Positions 57,315 through 64,000 of a stretch of DNA of 64,000 nt are shown one piece after another. The stretch's first letter is position 1. Each line of letters opens with the position of its first letter. Below the pieces are notes generated by a model. That model saw only the letters and a program-made list of their open reading frames with translations, made no database searches and was not told where the DNA came from. The stretch covers positions 36,145,583 to 36,209,582 of the forward strand of contig NC_088797.1 in the NCBI RefSeq assembly GCF_011386835.1. Reading direction: 5' to 3'. This DNA is from Chrysemys picta bellii. Lineage: Eukaryota > Chordata > Testudines > Emydidae. Position numbers and translations under genes: made by a program.

Positions 57315-57455
57315 TTGCTAGAACTGGGACTAGACAACAGGGACCCTATTCTGTTCACTCCTGTTGAAGCATATGGCATCAGCCACTGTCAGCAGAGAGG
57401 ATACTGGGCTGGATGGACCATTGGTCTGATCTAGTATGGCCGTTCTTATGTGATC
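57315..57455 (+). mobile_element. CR1 LINE 3' end
   Basis: AGCCACTGTCAGCAGAGAGG, ATACTGGGCTGGATGGACCA, TTGGTCTGATCTAGTATGGC and CGTTCTTATGTGAT are the plus-strand CR1 tail of the subfamily at 46989. Confidence 0.88.
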
Positions 57456-58009
57456 TGTAAAAAGTCAACCCCTGGATTACTATGGTGCTGACGTAAGGCC
57501 TCAGCAGACAGGCTACATTTACCATATGCTGCCTACTAAACCTCTGTCTTTTCCCTGAATTTTTAGGTCCAGATTGTACTCAGCCTCTACATAGGTGAAC
57601 AAGGGAGGGAGAGAATAAGCCTTTTCCTCTTGGAGCTATATCTGTTCTAGATTCTGGAAAGAGAGCAAGGAGGATGTACTGCCCGCTGCCCCCCCGCCTC
57701 CTCCCCCCCACACACCTCCTTCCCCCACATGTTAGCCAGCCATGGAGAGGAGTACTTTACCCATAACAGTGGGAAAGAGCCTGTCCTTCTCAGAAGGCGT
57801 TTCATCTCAGGCACAGAGCCTTCTCCAGGAACTCCTGCTGGGGGATGCCCTTCCACAACATCTTTAACATGGGTCTGTGGCTATATGCCAAAATTTAGCC
57901 TCTTTAGCCATCAGACACGTTCTAACAACAACCTACTCTGCTCCCTTGTATGTGCAGTTGCACTGCAACCTGCAATGATAAAAACTGGGAAGTACAGCAA
58001 GCACTAGCA
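57456..58009. other. Unannotated sequence
   Basis: Contains a C-rich run near 57686-57715. No gene or clear repeat. Confidence 0.5.
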
Positions 58010-58795
58010 ATGAAGACAGAGAAACAATACAAAGGGACCTAGAAAGAGTAGAAATATGGGCAGAAAATGATAGAAAGATGAAATTTGGAATAAATGCAAG
58101 AAAATACCCCTGGAGAAAAATCCTCCGGAACACAAATACTTCTTGGAAAGCAAATAGGCTTAAACTGAAGCAGAGAACCTGGAAATCAGTAACGCTGAAA
58201 GGGGCCTTGGAGTGGTAGTGAAAAACAAGTTAGACACGTATTGGCTAGGATGTTTTGGGCCACACATACAGAGACAGTACATCATGGAGAGGGAGGTAAT
58301 AATCCCTCCGAATGGGCCTCTAATAGGACAACACCTGGAACATTTGTGTTCAGTCTGATAATGAGGTGCTCATTCAGCCTAATAACGAAGTGCCCACTGA
58401 TAACTTGGAAGGGGTTTAGAGAAGAGCAACACAAATAAATAGGAGGCTAGAGGGATTGCTTTGTGGTGGAAGATTAAAAGAGCTGAACATATTTAGTTTA
58501 GTTAAGAAAAAGTTAAGGGGGCAGAATTACAGAATACAGATGTCTGCAGGGAAGAGAGAAATAATCTTGGGCAGTACTAGGGGCTGAGACTGGGAGCAAA
58601 GGTTACATTTTCTATCTGGGAGAAAAAATAGGCTGGGCAAGTCTCCCAAGAGAAGTGAGAGACACTTCAAACCAGGCTGTACAAAACAATAGAAAGCAGA
58701 GTGGGACACAATCCTGCACTGACCCTGGAGTGATGGGAGAGGGAGAGGGGATGGACTGAGTAACGAGATAGGTCTTTTCCACATTTAAAATACTT
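58010..58795 (+). mobile_element. Old CR1 LINE 3' part
   Basis: Degraded CR1 words in the right order: GAAATATGGGCAGAAAATGA, AAATGCAAGAAAATACCCCT, AACCTGGAAATCAGTAACG, GTTTAGAGAAGAGCAACACA, AAGATTAAAAGAGCTGAACA and GATAGGTCTTTTCCACA at the 3' end. No intact reading frame remains. Confidence 0.75.
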
Positions 58796-60760
58796 TTGAA
58801 ACAGCTCCATGGCTTTAGTTTCTTATGAGTCGTGTGACCCCACCCCTTTCTTTGCTTCTCCTGCAGTTTGATCACTAGGGGGTTTGCTAGTGGAAAAACC
58901 CAAACCTGCTGAGGGAGGGGCAGTTCTATGACTTGCCCTGCAATTGAGCTAGTTCTGCGGGGCTTGTCTAGGAATTCTAAGCCAAGGTTCTTCCTTTGCT
59001 AAAGCCCGGCTGAGTCTGTTATACTAACACACACACTAAAGGGAGAAGTAAGGGAATTCATAGTTCAGGTTTTCACTTAATGTCCTCCAAGATCCTGAAA
59101 TTTAGAGTGCCATACTGAAAGCTTCCTTAATACAACCTATAGTTCCCATTGTAGAGCTGGGCTCTGAGACTTGCTGCTGTGGGATCCTGCTTGCTGTGTA
59201 GAAATAAAGGACCTAGGGCACTGGTCGCAGGATATTCACTGTAGTGTCCTAATCTAATTCCAGTTCAAATAACTCCATTCTAGCTTCCTAATGTCTCCTT
59301 TCCATCTCTACTTGATGCACTATTAGAGTTAATATCCTGTCCTAAATTGCTATGTCATGTTTCTCTGCAGACTACTGTTGAATTTCACCTTAGGGGTGGC
59401 TGTATTTCAAAGGCAGGTGGACCCCTTATTTATCTCTTGGGGGAGCTGTAATGTTTAATTAGTGTTTATATAGTGCTTTGGGATGCTACAATGAAAGGCC
59501 CTGTGTAAGTGCAAACTAATAATTTCATTCTCATAAGTGTGAACTTCTTCACCTTTAGAGTTAACTATCAGAACTTCAATCTTTCAATGCAATTCTTAGA
59601 TGCTGGAATTTATGTTAAATTTGGGCTTGCAAGCTGTCATTTACCAGCTGGTTTCTCAAGAGATTTAGCTGTGTTCAAAGCATTTTGTACAACTTGTGTG
59701 TGCGTGTTTGGGGACAGGAGAGGGTTGTGTTTGTGTCTGAGTTCCTTGCTATTTGCTGTAAGCCTATTTGAGATGCAAATTCTTGTTTTTGTTCCACTAC
59801 TGGGACCTTCATAACATGTGGGGACCTGAATTAGAATTGCCCCAAATAGCTTGCATCTTCCTTAGTTGGTGTAGAGGCCTAAAGATAAAAGGGATGCTCT
59901 GGTGTTGTGTGGCATTTACATGGCATTGGATTAGAGACCCTGTTATAATAATAGTTTAAAAAGCTTGTTATCTGAACTGAGCTGTTGTCTTCAGACAGTT
60001 ATGTTCTTTCATGATTCTCCTTTGCACTTCAGATAAACCAGCAGAAAGAGATAAAAAGACCCTGGGGAACCTGAAGGAGAGATTTGCATTAATTGTAAAA
60101 CAATGCACATTGCAAATTAACCCTTCATGTCACCTTTATTTGCCAGCTGAGACTGGAAAGGTTTCACTATTTTTAAAAAAGATTAACCAACATGTTTCAT
60201 ATAATTAGAATATTTAATAGGATTTCACAGCACTTAAGCTTCATAGGGTTTCTGGGGAGAAATACACCAATATAGATTTTCTTTTTTAAAAGGTCAAATA
60301 ATATGAAGTGAGTGTTCACTTTAAGTCATGATGATTTAGGAATCGGAACTTGGGATTTTCAACTGAGTTCAGTCAAATTGTATTCTTGTTTTTACTGGTG
60401 GTAAAATGCACATAGGTCAGTTTATCACTTGAGACAGCTAGCCCTCCCTTCCCCCAGCTCCACACTTCACTGTGATAGGAGCAATTCTCACATAATTGGC
60501 TGTATGTTTACACTAGGGTTAGCATGGGCTCTCAACTAGTGTGCTGGCTGTTAGTTCTGTATGAGGTTTGCATACCGTTAATGTACATTAGTGTTTCTAG
60601 TGAACACAAAATCATTCCGAAAGGGAGAGTGTGTCAACTGCTGACTGACAGGGTTACAAACTTTTCAGATGAAGCTGTCATAATGCAGCTGGTATGACAA
60701 AGATCATTTTGATTTGGAGTTGTAAAACGTGTGTAATCAGGTAACATTTAAAAGTTAAAG
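58796..60760. other. Mostly unannotated; one MIR-like tail
   Basis: At 59440-59515, TAATTAGTGTTTATATAGTGC and TGAAAGGCCCTGTGTAAGTG resemble the end of a MIR-like SINE. No gene is seen. The 101-codon frame at 59509-59814 lacks any domain. Confidence 0.45.
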
Positions 60761-60985
60761 GTCAGATCCTCAACTGGTGTAAGCTGGCACAGTTCCATAG
60801 TGTGTGGAGATACACTGATTTTCACCAGCTGTGGCCCTAACTCTCTTAATATCACAGGGTCAGCTTTATAAAAGGGTTTTAGTCTCTTCGAGAGAGTGGG
60901 ATTTTCAAGAGAACCTAGGTCCCTAATTCCCAATGAAATCAATGGGTGTTAGGTGCCTAGGTACCTTTGAAAAATCCTATTTGGC
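60761..60985. repeat. Two old palindromic MITEs
   Basis: CAGATCCTCAACTGGTGTAA pairs with TTTTCACCAGCTG (60763-60833). AACCTAGGTCCCTAATTCCC pairs with GGGTGTTAGGTGCCTAGGTA (60911-60963), the family of 16647. Confidence 0.6.
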
Positions 60986-61239
60986 ACTTATCTGCATCTC
61001 CAGGATCCTAAATATGGTGGGAAATAGTTTTTAAACTTACTTTCTCCACTCCAGGGGGAAGGGAAAACAACGGCAAGCTTTATGCAGCAAGTTTGAGGCT
61101 GCATGCAGAGGCAATCTACAAATTTGTTAAAAACCATTAGCAGAGATTTCGAACCAAACACATCTTATGCTCCTGTTCACTGATTTGGGGGGGAGGAGAG
61201 GGAAAGCTTTAATTTTTAAAGTGAAAATTCCTGAAGGAA
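60986..61239. other. Unannotated sequence
   Basis: No gene or clear repeat. Confidence 0.5.
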
Positions 61240-61380
61240 AGACACACAGTTTTTCCATCTGCAGGCTATTTATATCTTCCATTCGGGAGGCCAATATTAA
61301 TTAAACTAAGCATGATGAATATTCAGAGTTTTCCCAGTTACCAAAAGAGATCATTTAAAAACCAAGCTAGGTTCAAGAGA
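61240..61380. other. Candidate conserved non-coding element
   Basis: AT-rich, repeat-free text with homeodomain-type words (CCAATATTAATTAAACTAAG, CATGATGAATATTCAG). It resembles vertebrate developmental enhancers in composition only; conservation cannot be shown here. Confidence 0.25.
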
Positions 61381-62081
61381 TTTAGGGCAGAAAGGGCAGG
61401 GGAGATGCAGCTCTGGACTGAAATGCATTGATAGAGTCATGTGAGCTCAGAGCTTCACAGGAAGCTCTAAAAGTTCCTTGTATCTCCCTTCCCTAGCTAC
61501 TGAGACTGGAAAATATTGGCTACCTTTGGAACAGACCTCAAATCAGTAACCCACAGCCATCCAACCCTTAATCATAAGCGTCAGTGTTCATGAGCAGCCC
61601 TATGCTATTATAGGCACAACCACTATAGTCAGCAATACAGTCACATCTTCTACGCCTGTGCCTCAGCCAAGGCAGCCGTGAGCCAGTAGTCTATGAAGAT
61701 TCATTCCAGAAGAGGATTTATTTGGGGCAAGGGCCAGGGAGTCCAGTCAACCTGACCCAAGCAGGTAGAGCAAACAGTTCAAACTGGCACCTACTGAGGA
61801 AATGTGAGTACCGCTGGCATTTCTGTTCCTGGAGCAAAGCCTGACGCTGCTAGTCCTCAGCAAACAAAAATGTGCAAGTCTTTTCCAAATGACATCTTTG
61901 GTAAAGAAAGATGTGGTAATCACTCCGTCTAGTAATGCACCAGAAAAGCTAATTCAAGACATCAAGTAGTGACCCAGCTCTTAGGCGAAAGCTAGGGAAA
62001 TCTCTTCCCACACGCAAACCCTCCAAACAAGCAACAAGATACATGAATATATTTTTTTTAGTGAAATGGGGGAAGAAAAAG

Positions 62082-62082
<1 letters not shown>
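61381..62082. other. Unannotated sequence
   Basis: No gene or clear repeat recognised. Confidence 0.5.

Positions 62083-62114
<32 letters not shown>
62083..62114. repeat. (GA)n microsatellite
   Basis: About 15 GA units. Confidence 0.95.
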
Positions 62115-62116
<2 letters not shown>

Positions 62117-62139
62117 AACTATATTGTTTCGGTGGCATT

Positions 62140-62700
62140 AAAATGCTGTCAGATTGCAACTATTTTTCAAAATGTTTTTGTGAGAGGAGGGCTCTGCAGC
62201 TTCCCAAATCTAGATTTGTGATTTGACATTCAGCTGCTTAGACTTTAAGAGAAAGTTTAACAGATGAGTTTGTGCAGATTTTTGTATAAATTGCTTTTCA
62301 GCTCAATTTCCGTCATGATGACAAGCTCGTTTGTAACTAGCCAATTGCCTGCAATTTTGAGTAATTGTCGCAGCCCGTAGGTACTCTCTCAAGTCGGTTT
62401 TGTTTCATTAATTTGAGAGTGAGCTCAAAGGCAAAAATACATTTTCTTCCACCAGATGCCTTATTTAGCCGTGATTTACATGAGAAAAAAGTGTGACAAA
62501 TATCAATATTTGCATTTTTAAGCATTATTTCAGGATGTATGCAGTGGCTCATTCATCTGCTTCTTGGGCTTTCATTGCATTTAGCTCACTTTTATTTTAC
62601 CATATGAGCATATGGTCTCATTAGCTTAATGATGTGCTTATTTATTCTTCATCAAATTGCTAGCAGAATGATTTCTAACTTTTAATTGCAGTAAGGGCCT
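62140..62700. other. Candidate conserved non-coding element
   Basis: About 560 bp of repeat-free AT-rich sequence. It is dense in TAATT, ATTAG and ATTTGCAT-like words (TTCATTAATTTGAGAG, TATTTGCATTTTTAAGC, CTCATTAGCTTAATGATG) and has a near-palindrome CATATGAGCATATG. Reading frames are short on both strands. An enhancer or long-range regulatory element is inferred from composition. Confidence 0.3.
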
Positions 62701-63277
62701 AGATGTATTGCAATCATATACAAAATGGTCCATACCCAGAATTACTGATTTTGTGAGTAATGGATGCTGCTTAAATAATCAAGAATACGTCAATTGATGA
62801 TCATCTGACCCATATGTTTTACTCTTGATTTAAGTGAGAAGTGATCAAAACCCTTATTTAGGAAAAAAGTTAACTGTGAATCTGGGGTGGGGTAGATGGA
62901 ATTGTTTCCTGAAAGTGTTTTCAATAACTATAGCTTCTGGGGTTCTGCTGGCTTGACTACTATCCTGCACCATGTGTAGTCAAGTGCAAAGTAGATATAA
63001 AACACTCATTCCAATCTAATGAATTATACTGGCTCTACACAGGTGTAAGTGACTAGACAAAAGGCCAGGCAGTGGAGAAGCAGTCCTTCTAGCTAACCTC
63101 ACCTTGCCCTAACCTGGCACATGTGAGAGACAGACCTTGTGTACAGTCTATGAGCTAGTCACTGCTCTATAGGTGACAGAGTAACAGAACAGTGTCACCC
63201 ATTGATGTAATAAGCCTTATTTGGGAAGAGGGCAAGGCAGTATTTCAGAGCCTTCACATTTGGCAGCACAGAGAGAA
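62701..63277. other. Unannotated sequence
   Basis: No gene or clear repeat. Confidence 0.5.
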
Positions 63278-63375
63278 AGGATGGCCTTATGGTTAATTCA
63301 TTGGCCTGAGGGGCGGAAGACTCGGGCTCTATTCCAGGCTCTGCCGTTTGCAAGAAAACAGTGGCCCAATCTTTC
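63278..63375 (+). repeat. MIR-like SINE 5' half
   Basis: ATGGCCTTATGGTTAATTCA, TTGGCCTGAGGGGCGGAAGA and TCGGGCTCTATTCCAGGCTC, then TGCC, follow the tRNA-derived MIR front, with the B-box region at about 63331. Confidence 0.7.
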
Positions 63376-63719
63376 ACTATATTGCTTGCACATCTTATTT
63401 TCTGTATTAAACTCTTCAATTCTTCCATCTTATGTTTTTTCCTCATTGCCAATTTTCTAAAGGACCACTCAGTGCAAGAAAAGTATGCTCACAGGGCTGC
63501 AGACTGGGAACTTGCTGCTTTATTTAAATACATCAAAACAGAGTGTGTGGGGGGGAGGCTCCCACTGACTAAAACAAGAAGTAAGGGAGGGGTGAAGAAC
63601 AGCTACATCACATAATACTCTGCATAACCCATTTAAACCAATCATAATCACTTCACTGTGGGCCATTCCCCTAATATTTCTGGGTGAAATTCTGGCTCTA
63701 CTGAAGTCAACAAGTTTTG
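63376..63719. other. Unannotated sequence
   Basis: No gene or clear repeat. A GGGGGG run lies near 63550. Confidence 0.5.
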
Positions 63720-63870
63720 CCATCAATTTAAATGAGGTTCTCTTTGTCAGTTTCCTCATCTCTAAAAGAGAAATTCTATTACTAATCTACCTCACAGAGG
63801 TGTCGTGAAACTGAATTCATTAACGCTTGAGATCCTCACACAGAAAGGGCTATAGAGTCAAAGTAAGAGA
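63720..63870 (+). repeat. MIR-like SINE 3' half
   Basis: TTTGTCAGTTTCCTCATCTC, CTACCTCACAGAGGTGTCGT and GAAAGGGCTATAGAG match MIR core and 3' words. It may be the other half of the copy at 63278, separated by about 340 bp. Confidence 0.65.
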
Positions 63871-64000
63871 ATGCCAATTGAAAACCATGTTGCAGAAAAA
63901 TCAAAGTTATCCTCTTTACTAAACAGGTTCTGTGAAAGTGATTTGAAGATCTAAGCTCAGGCCAGGGCATACTTACCACATATCAACCGTCCAAGTTGCA

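Overview
The window looks like nuclear DNA of a hidden-necked (cryptodiran) turtle. It holds three tRNA-derived SINE copies whose body (TAGCTCAGTGGTTTGAGCAT, then a CR1-like 3' end) matches my memory of the turtle Pol III/SINE. It also holds several CR1 LINE tails, MIR-like SINEs, long solo LTRs, many hAT and palindromic MITE insertions, and a foldback family I take to be Penelope-like. There are no bacterial-type operons, CRISPR arrays or rRNA genes. All family names come from recognition by eye, without a database search.

No host protein-coding gene can be assigned. The only long reading frame with real protein character is on the minus strand (2202-3889). It is a decayed gene of about 560 codons with two in-frame stops and one frameshift, inside an element bounded by CACTG-type inverted ends (1857-4399). 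Its protein resembles, from memory, an intronless family seen mainly in arthropods and other invertebrates, and it looks like a DDE-type transposase. The remaining open frames are mostly GC-rich transposon interiors read in several frames.

Layout. 0-9.5 kb: a foldback element, the CACTG transposon, a palindromic MITE carrying two hAT insertions, a solo LTR carrying a foldback insertion, and a hAT. 9.5-22 kb: mostly unique, with a 1.1-kb hAT containing a minisatellite, a MIR split by a TA-target MITE, a CR1 split by a solo LTR, and a Tc1/mariner-like MITE. 22-36 kb: CR1 tail, palindromic MITEs, MIR, L2-like tails, Harbinger-like MITEs, microsatellites and a foldback element. 36-47 kb: SINEs, a third solo LTR with a nested foldback element, a CR1 interrupted by a hAT, a CpG-rich island (42.96-43.69 kb) with a strong minus-strand splice-donor match, and more foldback, SINE and CR1 pieces. 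47-64 kb: sparser repeats, and AT-rich stretches near 61-62.7 kb that look like conserved non-coding sequence.

The best-supported part is the set of insertions with exact target-site duplications. These are five hATs with 8-bp duplications (four exact, one 7/8) plus less certain ones, three solo LTRs with 5 bp, six foldback fragments with 12-14 bp, and two or three MITEs with TA or TWA. Several are nested, so relative ages can be read directly. The items most worth following up are the CACTG transposon and its protein, a hammerhead-ribozyme-like core in the foldback elements, and the CpG island as a possible host promoter.
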